Origin: Opitutaceae bacterium BACL24 MAG-120322-bin51
GTDB taxonomy: Bacteria; Verrucomicrobiota; Verrucomicrobiia; Opitutales; Coraliomargaritaceae
Reading direction: 5' to 3'
Assembly (NCBI GenBank): GCA_905182435.1
Contig: CAJJBN010000005.1
Span: forward strand, 1 to 64,000
DNA: 64,000 nucleotides
Position numbers and translations under genes: made by a program. Shown piece by piece: positions 36,660 through 46,289 of this stretch. How positions within the stretch are numbered: position 1 is the stretch's first letter; every line of letters starts with the position of its first letter. The notes beneath the pieces are model-generated. The model saw only the letters and a program-made list of their open reading frames with translations, ran no database searches and was not told where the DNA came from.

Positions 36660-38285
36660 TTATTGCTCGGTATCGTTTGCCGGGGTCGATGCGGCTTCGG
36701 TCGCGCGGTGGTCGCGTATTTGCTGATGCAGCATACGGTTACGGATGTTTGCCAGTGCGATGTCGTCATTGATGATTCCATTCTTCCAGAGCTCTAAGAC
36801 TGAGTAATCCATTTGAACCATGCCCGCACTGCGCCCAGTCTCCATTACATTGCCCAGCGCTTGGATTTTGCCATCGCGAATCAAACTGGCAACTGCCATA
36901 TTTTGCAGGAGTAGTTCACTTGCCAGAGTGAGGCCGCCTTCTTTATTAGGCAACAGTCGCTGGCAGACAATCCCGCGCAGACTCTCGGCGACCATCGATC
37001 TGATCTGTGTCTGCTGCGCTGGGGGGAACACATCGAGCAGACGGTTGAGCGTCGTCGATGCATCGCTGGTGTGCATAGTTGCGATCACTAAGTGTCCAGT
37101 TTCAGAGGCGCTGATCGCCATCTCGATGGTTTCCAAGTCGCGCATCTCGCCGATAACGATGATGTCAGGGTCTTGGCGCAGCGCGCCTTTGAGCGCACGC
37201 TTATACGTCTTTGTGTGTGGGCCAACGCCGCGTTGTGTAATTTGGCAGAGCTTGGAGCGCTGAATCACTTCGATCGGTTCTTCAACCGTAATAATATGAT
37301 CCTCGCGGGTCTGATTTAATATCTCGATCAAGGCGGCTAGGGTGGTGGTCTTGCCGGAACCGACTGGACCAGTGACGAGAATCAAACCGTTGTGAAATGC
37401 TAGCAGCTCTTTGAGTCGATCGGCATTAGGGAAGCCCAGTGCTTCGAGGCTGGGTGTTTTTGCGGGTACGATGCGGTAGGTGCCTGCAATACCTTCTTTG
37501 TGCTGCATCAGGTTCACGCGGAAGCGCTGGCCTGAACTAAAGGGAAGTGCGAAATCGAGATCTTTCTCGTCTTTAAAGCCAGTGGCTTGTTCGTCGGACA
37601 GGATTGATAGATTCAGTGCGCGTGCGACTTTTGCAGATACGATGCCTGTAGATTTGTAAACGATTGCACGGTTGTGGCGTACAAAGATGCGACTATCTGC
37701 GCAAATATGGAGATCGCTGGCTCCCTCGTGCGCAGCGATTAGCAGGAGTGCGATGAGCGCTTGTTTCGCTTCGCTGTCACTGATGTTTTCAAGGCGCGAC
37801 GGTTCAAACCATGTCGGATAGACCTCGTCTACATCGATGACGTTTTCGAGTGTCTGCTCAATTATTTGTGATTGCAGGTCGGGGTCTCGCGGTGGCGATG
37901 TTGGCTGCGGCGCTTTAATTGATGGGCGTGCAGTGCTCTCTGTTGGCTGAAGCTGAGACGAGTCTGTTTTCTTCGAGGGCAGCTTAATTTTTGGCCGTGC
38001 GTTGGCGGGTGGATCTGCTGGCGCTGACTCGCTCTGTTTAAAGGGATTGGAACCGGGGATTCTGCCCTCGAGCGCCATTTTCTCCGCTTGATGGAGGAGT
38101 GCTTGTATTTGCTCGAATTCACCCTCGCGGCCTTGTTCTAGAATGGTTTGAGCAAAGTCCAATAGCTCTGAATCAGTCTTCAGGGTGTGGCTTAGTCTCT
38201 GGCAGTCTTCCGTGCTTAGGATACCCTGCTTGATACAGAGGTTGGCGAAGAGTTTGATTTCATTAGTCACAGACAGGGCAGTCAC
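36660..38285 (-). CDS. PilT-like ATPase with N-terminal extension
   Basis: A second secretion/pilus ATPase, 541 residues. Residues about 1-165 are a polar, Pro/Lys/Ser-rich extension that starts with a short helical segment. The PilT core begins near residue 180 (GASDLHICADSRIFVRHN), with Walker A GPVGSGKTT, ITVEEPIEVIQ, Walker B RQDPDIIVIGEMRDLETIEMAI and the His box ATMHTSDASTTLNRLLDVFP. The zinc-binding Cys tetrad of PilB/GspE enzymes is not seen, so it is classed with PilT/PilU. It may cooperate with the downstream PilT or serve the pseudopilin system at 6706-10274. Confidence 0.85.
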   Translation of the reverse strand: MTALSVTNEIKLFANLCIKQGILSTEDCQRLSHTLKTDSELLDFAQTILEQGREGEFEQIQALLHQAEKMALEGRIPGSNPFKQSESAPADPPANARPKIKLPSKKTDSSQLQPTESTARPSIKAPQPTSPPRDPDLQSQIIEQTLENVIDVDEVYPTWFEPSRLENISDSEAKQALIALLLIAAHEGASDLHICADSRIFVRHNRAIVYKSTGIVSAKVARALNLSILSDEQATGFKDEKDLDFALPFSSGQRFRVNLMQHKEGIAGTYRIVPAKTPSLEALGFPNADRLKELLAFHNGLILVTGPVGSGKTTTLAALIEILNQTREDHIITVEEPIEVIQRSKLCQITQRGVGPHTKTYKRALKGALRQDPDIIVIGEMRDLETIEMAISASETGHLVIATMHTSDASTTLNRLLDVFPPAQQTQIRSMVAESLRGIVCQRLLPNKEGGLTLASELLLQNMAVASLIRDGKIQALGNVMETGRSAGMVQMDYSVLELWKNGIINDDIALANIRNRMLHQQIRDHRATEAASTPANDTEQ

Positions 38286-38402
38286 AATAGCCGCTCAAAT
38301 AGAAATGAATGAAATTCAGTGCTTCGCGAGTGAATTTTAATCCACAGGTGACCTTTATGAATTAATTTACGTTAATTAGATGATTTATTGATGTCCGAAG
38401 GA

Positions 38403-38918
38403 CTATTGATTCCAAGGACATTTGCCTAATGCCATTGCCATGCCGCAGGTGTCGGTTAAGCCAGCAAAGGCCAGTCCTGCACCGACGAAGCCCGGCACTA
38501 TCAAACAGGCGGAGTGGAGAAATACCCCTGCGAGCGTGCCGCAGAACACGAGCAGCCCCGCTGCGATGCGAACTTGTCGCTCAATTGAAATGGCTCCCTT
38601 GCCATAGGCGATGTCGAGCCCTGCGTCGATTGCCGCAAGCGTGCCGCCTTCGACGACGATCGCTTGTATATGTCCAGCGGCGGTTAACTGCTCGGCTGCG
38701 ATACTGGCGCGTTTGCCACTCTGGCAGAGAATGTAAACGGGTGTATCTGGGCCTGCGGATTGGCAATAGGCTGCGGCGTCTAGTTGACTCAGTGGCTGGA
38801 GCGCCGCACCGACGACATGGGCAGACTTAAACTCGGCGGGGGTACGCACGTCGATGACGGTGCCGCCGGCGGCTATGATTTCGGCAAGGGTGGAGGCTTT
38901 GATGCTTTGAGTGCTCAT
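38403..38918 (-). CDS. Rhodanese domain protein with DUF2892 membrane tail (YgaP-like)
   Basis: 171 residues from ATG 38918; the open frame continues upstream but family similarity starts here (MSTQSIKASTLAEII). The rhodanese domain covers about residues 1-100, with VIDVRTPAEF and the active loop YILCQSGKRAS containing the persulfide-forming Cys. Residues about 115-171 form two membrane helices of the DUF2892 type, ending TCGMAMALGKCPWNQ. This is the YgaP architecture: a membrane-anchored sulfurtransferase. The in vivo acceptor is unknown. Confidence 0.88.
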   Translation of the reverse strand: MSTQSIKASTLAEIIAAGGTVIDVRTPAEFKSAHVVGAALQPLSQLDAAAYCQSAGPDTPVYILCQSGKRASIAAEQLTAAGHIQAIVVEGGTLAAIDAGLDIAYGKGAISIERQVRIAAGLLVFCGTLAGVFLHSACLIVPGFVGAGLAFAGLTDTCGMAMALGKCPWNQ

Positions 38919-39158
38919 GAGAGAGAGGCTACGGGTGCGGTGGTTGAAATTCAAGTTCACTGCGTTTTTTATCGGGTGCTGCTGATTTAAATTAGCACGG
39001 TTAGCGCAGCTTGACCTCATTCGACACCATACGCAGATGTTTCTACAGAATTTGTGAGTCTTTCTGTCTAAAACGCTTGGCGATTCCGATTTCTGCGCTT
39101 TAATTCCACACTTCGCTTTTTTTATTTTTCAATTCGATCCACTTTCATACTCAACACT

Positions 39159-40706
39159 ATGCAAAAAAACGCACTCCTCTCCGTCAGCGATAAATCAGGC
39201 CTCGTACCCTTCGCTAAAGCACTCGTCGAGCAGCACGGCTACCGTCTGCTCTCTACTGGTGGCACTGCCAAGCTCCTTGAAAAAGAGGGTATTCCTGTCA
39301 CTGAAGTCAGTGATTACACTGGCTTCCCTGAAATGATGGAAGGGCGTGTTAAGACGCTGCACCCGAAAATTCACGGCGGTCTCCTCGCTCGTCGCGACAA
39401 GGCAGACCACATGGCAGCCGCTGCTGAGCACGGTATCGAGATGATCGATCTCGTCGTGGTCAACCTTTACCCATTCGAAGCAACCGTCGCCAAGCCAGAC
39501 GTGACCTTCGAACTCGCGATCGAGAATATCGATATCGGCGGCCCTTCAATGCTCCGCTCTGCGGCGAAAAATCACGCGTCGGTTTCCGTGATTGTCGATG
39601 CGTCCGACTACGACCGCGTGCTGGCTGCGATCGGCGACGACGCTGCGCTTACTACATTGCGCCGTGAACTCGCGCTGAAGGTATTCCAACGCACATCGGC
39701 CTACGACGGCGCGATTGCTAAATATCTCGAAGGTCAGGTCAACGAGCCAAACCTCGGTGACATTTCCGGCATCCCATCTGAGTTGGACATTCAGCTCCCT
39801 CAAGTGAAAAGCCTCCGTTACGGCGAGAACCCGCACCAGAAGGCCGCGCTTTACGGCAGCTTCTTTGATTGCTTCGATCAACTCCAAGGCAAGGAGCTGA
39901 GCTACAACAATATCATCGATATTACTGCAGCGACTTACTTGATCGGCGAATTTCAAAAGCCGACTGTTGCGATTCTCAAGCATACCAACCCGTGCGGCGT
40001 CGCAAGTGCTGACTCGCTCGTCGAAGCATGGGAGCAGGCATTCGTGACTGATCAACAAGCACCTTTTGGTGGCATCATCGTGGTCAATCAGACCATGGAC
40101 GCTGATCTAGCTGTGATCATCGCCAAGATTTTCTGCGAAGTGATCATCGCTCCAGAGTTTACTCCAGCCGCACGTGAAATCTTCGGCAAGAAGAAGAACC
40201 TTCGCCTGATGACGGTCAAAGGCACACTGCCAGCTGATTCTTTGCAAGAGATGCGTTCCGTAGTCGGTGGCGCTTTGGTCCAAGATCGCGACACCATGCC
40301 AGATCGCCCAAGTGACTGGAAGATCGTCTCCAAGCGTCAGCCAACTGCTGAAGAAATGCGTGCGATGGTCTTCGGTTGGAATGTGGTGAAGCACGTTAAG
40401 TCCAACGCCATCGTTTATGCAGGTTGCGAACGCACACTCGGTGTGGGCGCAGGGCAGATGTCCCGTGTTGATAGCTCGAAGATCGCAGTTTGGAAAGCCG
40501 GCGAAGCAGGTCTCGACCTTGCCGGATCAGTCGTCGCGTCCGATGCCTTCTTCCCATTTGCCGACGGCCTAATCGCCGCCGCTGAAGCAGGAGCGAAAGC
40601 AGCCATCCAACCCGGTGGCTCGGTGCGCGACGACGAAGTGATCGCCGCCGCCGATGAACGCGACATGGTCATGGTCTTCACCGGCAAACGCCACTTTAAG
40701 CACTAA
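39159..40706 (+). CDS. purH: Bifunctional AICAR formyltransferase / IMP cyclohydrolase
   Basis: Catalyses the last two steps of purine synthesis to IMP. 515 residues, the standard size. The N-terminal cyclohydrolase domain has [21 protein letters not shown] and [19 protein letters not shown]. The C-terminal transformylase has [25 protein letters not shown] with the catalytic Lys-His, [10 protein letters not shown], and the closing [18 protein letters not shown] and [15 protein letters not shown]. Ends at a rho-independent terminator 25 bases downstream. Confidence 0.98.
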   Translation: MQKNALLSVSDKSGLVPFAKALVEQHGYRLLSTGGTAKLLEKEGIPVTEVSDYTGFPEMMEGRVKTLHPKIHGGLLARRDKADHMAAAAEHGIEMIDLVVVNLYPFEATVAKPDVTFELAIENIDIGGPSMLRSAAKNHASVSVIVDASDYDRVLAAIGDDAALTTLRRELALKVFQRTSAYDGAIAKYLEGQVNEPNLGDISGIPSELDIQLPQVKSLRYGENPHQKAALYGSFFDCFDQLQGKELSYNNIIDITAATYLIGEFQKPTVAILKHTNPCGVASADSLVEAWEQAFVTDQQAPFGGIIVVNQTMDADLAVIIAKIFCEVIIAPEFTPAAREIFGKKKNLRLMTVKGTLPADSLQEMRSVVGGALVQDRDTMPDRPSDWKIVSKRQPTAEEMRAMVFGWNVVKHVKSNAIVYAGCERTLGVGAGQMSRVDSSKIAVWKAGEAGLDLAGSVVASDAFFPFADGLIAAAEAGAKAAIQPGGSVRDDEVIAAADERDMVMVFTGKRHFKH

Positions 40707-40730
40707 GCTCGGCACCCTGTTTTATAAATC

Positions 40731-40761
40731 AAAAGGCCGAGTGGAAACGCTCGGCCTTTTT
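40731..40761 (+). terminator. Rho-independent terminator of purH
   Basis: AAAAGGCCGAG (40731-40741) and CTCGGCCTTTT (40750-40760) form an 11-bp stem with an 8-nt loop followed by a T. The stem core GGCCGAG is the same as in the nuoN/metY terminator. Confidence 0.88.
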
Positions 40762-40817
40762 GTTTAAACGTGAACTTGGATTGATTAACGCGGTCCAAGT
40801 GACCAATATTTACATCT

Positions 40818-41600
40818 ATGAAAAAGACTTGCTGTTGGTTCGTGCTCCTCTGCGGGGCTTTACTCTGGTTGCCTGCTTGCACCACCGTGCCGCAGACGGG
40901 GCGCTCGGCGTTACATTTGGTGCCTTCGAGTCAGCTCGCATCGATGTCGGCGTCGCAATTTGGGCAACTCAAGCAGGAGACGCCGATTTCCCGTGACCCA
41001 GCGTATAATGCGATGGTGCGCCGCGTGGGGGACCGGATCGCGTATGTGGCGGGGCCAGACATGCCGAATGCGCAATGGGAGTTCGTGGTGTTCGACGATG
41101 ACGAGCAGATCAATGCCTTTGCGATGCCAGGTGGTAAAGTCGCGGTTTATACCGGTATTTTTAAAGTTGCCAAGACCGACGCTGATCTTGCCATTGTGAT
41201 GGGGCATGAGGTGGCCCACGTGGCCGCGGGCCACGGCAATGAGCGCATGACTCAACAGTTGTTGGCTGCGGGCGGTGCCTTGGCGCTGCAGTTCGGCACC
41301 TCTGACATGGACAGCGATCAACGTGCCTTGCTGATGGCGGCTTATGGCGCGGGTGCCTCGGTCGGTGTGATGCTGCCATATAGCCGTTACCACGAGTGTG
41401 AGGCCGACGAGATCGGTCTGATCTACGCCGCCAAGGCAGGCTATGACCCACGCGCTGCGATTTCTTTTTGGGCGCGTATGGCCGGGCAGAGTAACGGTGC
41501 TCCACCTGAGTTTTTGTCCACTCACCCTGCAGACTCGACGCGTATTCGTAAGCTCAATGAGCTCATGCCCAAAGCGATGCAGGTGTACCAAAATCGCTAG
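40818..41600 (+). CDS. M48 family metalloprotease lipoprotein (LoiP/YggG-like)
   Basis: 260 residues with a lipoprotein signal peptide (LLCGALLWLPAC, lipobox Cys at residue 21). The zinc site is HEVAHVAAGH near residue 130 with the third ligand in YHECEADEIGLIYAAKAGYDP. FAMPGGKVAVYTGI upstream is characteristic of the M48 periplasmic group. It is expected to act in envelope protein quality control, anchored in the outer membrane. The stop is followed within ten bases by a mini-hairpin repeat array. Confidence 0.92.
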   Translation: MKKTCCWFVLLCGALLWLPACTTVPQTGRSALHLVPSSQLASMSASQFGQLKQETPISRDPAYNAMVRRVGDRIAYVAGPDMPNAQWEFVVFDDDEQINAFAMPGGKVAVYTGIFKVAKTDADLAIVMGHEVAHVAAGHGNERMTQQLLAAGGALALQFGTSDMDSDQRALLMAAYGAGASVGVMLPYSRYHECEADEIGLIYAAKAGYDPRAAISFWARMAGQSNGAPPEFLSTHPADSTRIRKLNELMPKAMQVYQNR

Positions 41601-41991
41601 CCGCACTGAGCGCGCTTCGCAAGTGATGCCTTTGGCGAGTGAACGTGAGGAGTGGTAGTGAGGAAGTGTGCTGCAGGCATTGCTACGCCCCCGATTCATT
41701 TCATTCATTTCCCTACGGCGGGGCTCAGAAGCATCTACGGCAGACATCCGTCCAGCCTGTCCTTTCAGTATTCTGAACTAGATGGAGGTCTGCCGGCGAA
41801 GCACAGACAGGAATGTCAGTGTCACATCTATAGCTCTTGGGCTTCAAGTGCACACACTGTGCTGGGGGCATTTCATCAATCAATCAGTCGCTGATCAACG
41901 TTGACTCAATTCGGCATGTTTATTGAGTGCGTAGTTTGCTTTGCGCCGTAGTCATTTTTAAACTGCGGCAAATCCACCTCATTTTATTATT
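41601..41991 (+). repeat. Repeat-rich gap between the M48 gene and gltX
   Basis: About 390 bases without a convincing gene. It begins with mini-hairpins GCGCTTCGCAAGTGA (41612-41626) and TGCCTTTGGCGAGTGA (41627-41642), then GTGAGGAGTGGTAGTGAGG. Later come ATTGCTACGCC near 41678, GGCAGACATCCGTC near 41742, GATGGAGGTCTGCCGG (41781-41796, exact complement of 19465-19480) and ACAGACAGGAATGTCAGTGTCACA (41803-41826), a variant of the element at 13132. The gltX promoter should lie in 41880-41980; none was clear. Confidence 0.75.
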
Positions 41992-43354
41992 ATGTCACAA
42001 GTTCGCGTTCGTTTCGCTCCTAGTCCTACAGGTTTTTTCCACATCGGTAGTGCCCGCACTGCATTATTCAATTGGCTGTATGCACGCCATACGGGGGGCA
42101 CGTTTGTGTTGCGTATCGAGGATACGGATAAGGAGCGCAATACGGACGAGTCGCTACAGGTGTTGCTCGATGGGATGCGCTGGATGGGCATGGAATGGGA
42201 CGAAGGCCCAGAGGTAGGCGGCGAATACGGCCCGTATTTCCAGAGCCAACGTCAGCCGATTTACGACGAATACCTGAAAAAATTGCAGGATGCTGGGCGC
42301 ACTTACGAGAAGGACGGCGCGATTTGGTTCAAACTCGAAGGCGAGCGCTACACTGAGTATGACGATTTCAAAAAGAAAGAAATTGAGAAGGTGAGAGCCG
42401 CTCCTGTGGTGATCGACGATGCCGTGCGTGGCCGTGTGGAGCGTGCTGAGGAGTTGGACTTCGTAATCGTCCGTAAGGATGGAAATCCAGTATTCCACTT
42501 CGTAAACGTGGTGGACGACATCGCAATGGGCATCACCCACGTGATTCGCGGCGAAGACCATTTGTCCAACACCAGTAAGCACGTAGAGCTGTTCAATGCT
42601 TTCGGCGTGACGCCACCTGTGTTTGCGCACATTCCGCTGATTCTGAAAGAGTCGGGACCTGGTAAAATGAGCAAGCGTGACAAGGGTGCGTTGATCGAAG
42701 AATACGAAACACGCGGCTTCTTGGCCAATGCGGTGCGTAACTACATTTCGCTGCTCGGCTGGAACCCGAAGGATGAGCGCGAGAAAATGGACATCGATGA
42801 GATCATCGAGTTGTTCGACTTTCCTGGAATCAACAAGGGTAACTCTCGCTTTGATGAAAAGAAGCTGTCTGCGCTGAATACTGAGTATTTACGCGAGATG
42901 AATGTGGAGACCTTCACATTCTTGGCACGTCCAATCTTACATACTGCAGGTGTGATCGAAGAGGACGCGGATGAAGATTACATTCAAGCGGTGCTGTCAC
43001 TCTGCCAAGGCAAGGCACGCTCGCTAGAGGAGTTGCCTGATTTCTGCCGTTATTTCTTCTGCGATGAATTTGAGATGAATGAGAAGACTAGCGCTAAAAT
43101 CGCCAAGAAGGCGGATCCTAAGGAGCTACTCGCTGAGATCGTGCCAGTGATCGAAGGTATTGGTATTGACCGAGGATGCGCTGCAAGCTGGGTTGGAAGC
43201 GCATGCGGAATCGAAGGGCGCCAAGGTCTTCGCATATTTCCCAGCGCTGCGCTACGCATTGAGCGGGCAGGGTGGTGGCCCAGATCTGTTGCCGATGCTG
43301 GTGGTGCTTGGTCAAGCGCGCGTGCTTGCACGTTTGAAGGCCTTCATTGCTTAA
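41992..43354 (+). CDS. gltX: Glutamyl-tRNA synthetase, one frameshift near the 3' end
   Basis: Class I synthetase that charges tRNA-Glu. The HIGH motif appears as [19 protein letters not shown] near residue 9, and KMSKS as GKMSKRDKG near residue 224. The first frame is correct to about residue 390 ([10 protein letters not shown]). The true C-terminus, [18 protein letters not shown] to [14 protein letters not shown], is in the +1 frame from about 43160 and stops at 43354. An extra A in GGTATTGG-TATTGACC (near 43164) would explain the break. Since the gene is normally essential, a sequence error is likely. It is followed closely by glnS. Confidence 0.92.
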
Positions 43355-43416
43355 ATTTTTAATTGCAGACGCTTTTGGTCTGGCAGATTTTTCACGATTC
43401 ATCTTCTTCAACGCTT

Positions 43417-45085
43417 ATGTCAGACGCTAAAGATACGCCGACCGATTTCATCCGCCAAATGGTGGCTGCCGATGTGGCAGCAGGTAAACATGATGGACGT
43501 GTGCAAACACGCTTCCCGCCCGAGCCGAATGGTTATTTGCAGATTGGCCACGCCAAAGCGCTGTGCCTGAATTTTAGCATCGCAGAAGAGTTTGGTGGGC
43601 AGTGCAACCTGCGCTTCGACGATACCAATCCTGAGAAGGAAAGCGACGAGTTCGTCCAAGCCATTCAGGAAGACATCGCATGGTTGGGCTTTAAATGGGC
43701 GAAGATCTGTTTCGCGAGTGATTATTTCGAGCAACTGTTTGATTGGGCGATCAAGCTGATCGAAGAGGGACACGCGTATGTTGAGGAGCTTTCCTTTGAC
43801 GAGATGCGTGACTACCGTGGTTCGATTAACCAGCCGGGCCGTCCGAGCCCGTCTCGTGAGCGTCCGATCGCTGAGAGTGTGGATCTATTTAAACGCATGC
43901 GTGCGGGTGAGTTTGCCGATGGCGAGAAGGTGCTACGCGCCAAGATCGACATGACGCATCCGAACATGAACATGCGCGACCCAGTGATGTATCGGATCAA
44001 GCGCATGCATCACCACCGTTTGGGTGACCAATGGTGCATCTATCCAAACTACGATTTTACACACGGCCAAAGTGATTCGCTTGAAAAGGTCACGCACTCG
44101 CTTTGCTCTTTGGAGTTCCAAGACCACCGTCCGCTTTATGATTGGTTCATTGAGAAGCTCGACATTTTCCCGTCTAAGCAGACCGAATTCTCGCGTTTGA
44201 ACATGACCTATACGGTGGTGAGTAAGCGTAAGCTGCGCGAATTGGTGGAAGGTAATTTCGTTGATGGTTGGGACGATCCACGTATGCCGACACTTTCAGG
44301 AATGCGCCGCCGTGGTTACCCTGCGGCTGCCATCCGTAAGTTCTGCGAGACTGTGGGTATCACTAAGGTGAATTCGGTCAGTGATGTGGCGCTGCTGGAA
44401 CATGCGGTGCGCTCAGAGCTTAATAGCAGCTCGATCCGTCGTATGGCGGTTTTCAACCCGTTGGAGATTGAGATTACCAATTGGCCCGAAGGTCAGGTCG
44501 TCGAAGTCGATGGGGTAAATAATCCTGAAGACGAAAATGCAGGCACACGTAAAGTTCCATTCTCTGGGCGTCTGTTCATTGAGCAGGACGACTTTCAAGG
44601 AAGAGGCCAATCGTAAATTCCACCGTCTCAAAAAGGGCGGCGAAGTGCGTTTGCGCTACGGCTACATCATCAAGTGCGACGACGTCGAGAAAGACGCCGA
44701 TGGTGTGATTACCAAGCTACTTTGCACGGTCGATCACGACACGCTAAACAAGCAACCTGAAGACCGCAAGGTGAAGGGCGTCATCCATTGGGTGAGTGCC
44801 GATCACGCGGTAAAAACGTCGATTCGCTTGTTCGACCGCTTATTCACCGAAGAGCATCCGGAAGCCGATAAGGAGATTTCATTCACTAAGTATGTGAACC
44901 CAGAATCATCAACAGAAGTGACTGCGCTCTGTGAACCGAGCTTGATGGAGATGGCTGCAGGCGAGCAATGTCAGTTCGAGCGCATTGGTTATTTCTGCGT
45001 GGATAACAAATTGTCGAAGCCAGGTGCGCCAGTGTTTAACCGTACGGTGGCCCTGCGTGATTCATGGGCGAAGTCGAAGTCGTAG
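43417..45085 (+). CDS. glnS: Glutaminyl-tRNA synthetase, one frameshift
   Basis: Class I synthetase for tRNA-Gln. ATG 43417 ([14 protein letters not shown]) matches the family start. [16 protein letters not shown] carries the HIGH-type motif, and VVSKRKL replaces KMSKS. The first frame is good to IEQDDF (about 44595), then the beta-barrel anticodon domain continues in the +1 frame as [20 protein letters not shown] up to the stop at 45085. The junction GACTTTCAAGG would be continuous as GACTTCAAGG, so one extra T in the T-run at 44593-44595 explains it. Its presence suggests direct Gln-tRNA charging rather than sole reliance on GatCAB. Confidence 0.93.
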
Positions 45086-45157
45086 AGCGCCAGAGAATCG
45101 AGCAAGCAGAGAAGGAAGATTGACAAGGGCAGAGCTGTTGCCGTCAATCGGCGGCTG

Positions 45158-46216
45158 ATGAGCGAAGAAAAGCCAGTTATCCTTACATGTGCCCAACCGA
45201 CCGGAGTCCTGACTCTGGGTAACTATTTAGGCGCCGTTAAAAATTGGGCGACCTTGCTCGACGATAACACCTGTTATTTCGGTGTGGTGGATATGCACGC
45301 GATTACGGTTAAGTATACGCCTGCTGAGTTGCGCAAGAATACCTTATCCTGCGTGGCGCAATACATCGCTTGTGGCCTCGATCCGGAGCGTTCGAATATT
45401 TTCATTCAGTCGCATATTATTGGGCATACCGAGTTGGCTTGGTTACTGAGCTGTATCACGCCGATTGGTGACTTACAGCGCATGACTCAGTTTAAAGAAA
45501 AGGCCGCGAAGCTCGGCTTTAAAGTGTCCGAGGGGGAGACCTCGATTGCGAACCAAGGAGCGCGTCAAGGTGCGTCGCTGAATGCAGGGCTGTTAATGTA
45601 TCCGGTGCTCATGGCGGCCGATATTTTGCTTTATAATGCCGATTCAGTGCCCGTCGGTAATGATCAAAAACAGCATTTGGAACTTTGCCGCGATTTGGCG
45701 CAGCGCTTTAATCACAGCTATTCGGATACGTTTACGGTTCCAGCTCCTTTCATTCCGAAGACGGGCGCACGCATCATGTCGCTGCAAGATCCACAGCGGA
45801 AGATGTCGAAAAGTGATGATAATCAAAATGCGACGCTCTATATTTTGGATGAGCCAGCTGTGCTGCGTAAGAAGATCATGAGTTCGGTGACGGATTCAGG
45901 CAACGAAATCGTGGCCCGCGATGATAAGCCGGGAGTGACGAATCTGCTGCAAATCCATAGCGCGCTTAGTGGTCGTTCGACTGCCGATCTCGAAGCTTCA
46001 TTCGTCGGTAAAGGCTATGGCGACCTGAAGCAGGAGGTAGCCGATGTGGTGATTGCTGCGTTGGAACCTGTGCAGGCGCGTTATAACGAGCTAATTCAAG
46101 ATAAAAGCTATTTGGAGTCGGTGTTGAAGGCAGGAGCTGGCGAGGCGCAGAAGCGCGCTTACAAAACACTGGGCAAAGTTTACCGTAAGTCAGGTTTTGT
46201 GGAGCGTCCGCGCTAA
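45158..46216 (+). CDS. trpS: Tryptophanyl-tRNA synthetase
   Basis: Class Ic synthetase that charges tRNA-Trp, active as a dimer. 352 residues. The HIGH-equivalent is in CAQPTGVLTLGNYLGAVKNW near residue 15; the KMSKS loop is RKMSKSDDN near 216. DMHAIT, LNAGLLMYPVLMAADILLY and VGNDQKQHLELCRDLA are standard. The frame is intact. It lies 72 bases downstream of glnS on the same strand and may share its transcript. Confidence 0.97.
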   Translation: MSEEKPVILTCAQPTGVLTLGNYLGAVKNWATLLDDNTCYFGVVDMHAITVKYTPAELRKNTLSCVAQYIACGLDPERSNIFIQSHIIGHTELAWLLSCITPIGDLQRMTQFKEKAAKLGFKVSEGETSIANQGARQGASLNAGLLMYPVLMAADILLYNADSVPVGNDQKQHLELCRDLAQRFNHSYSDTFTVPAPFIPKTGARIMSLQDPQRKMSKSDDNQNATLYILDEPAVLRKKIMSSVTDSGNEIVARDDKPGVTNLLQIHSALSGRSTADLEASFVGKGYGDLKQEVADVVIAALEPVQARYNELIQDKSYLESVLKAGAGEAQKRAYKTLGKVYRKSGFVERPR

Positions 46217-46289
46217 GTTGCAAAATAGAGGGTTGATCGTGGCGCTAGAGTCGCTTTGATCTAAATACAACTTACTGACGCTGCCACGT

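Noticed and set aside
44590..44600. Programmed +1 frameshifting at TTTCAAG in glnS and nuoN
   Set aside because: The site lacks a stop codon or rare codon in the slip position and a stimulatory element, and other breaks in the window differ. An extra T in a T-run is simpler.
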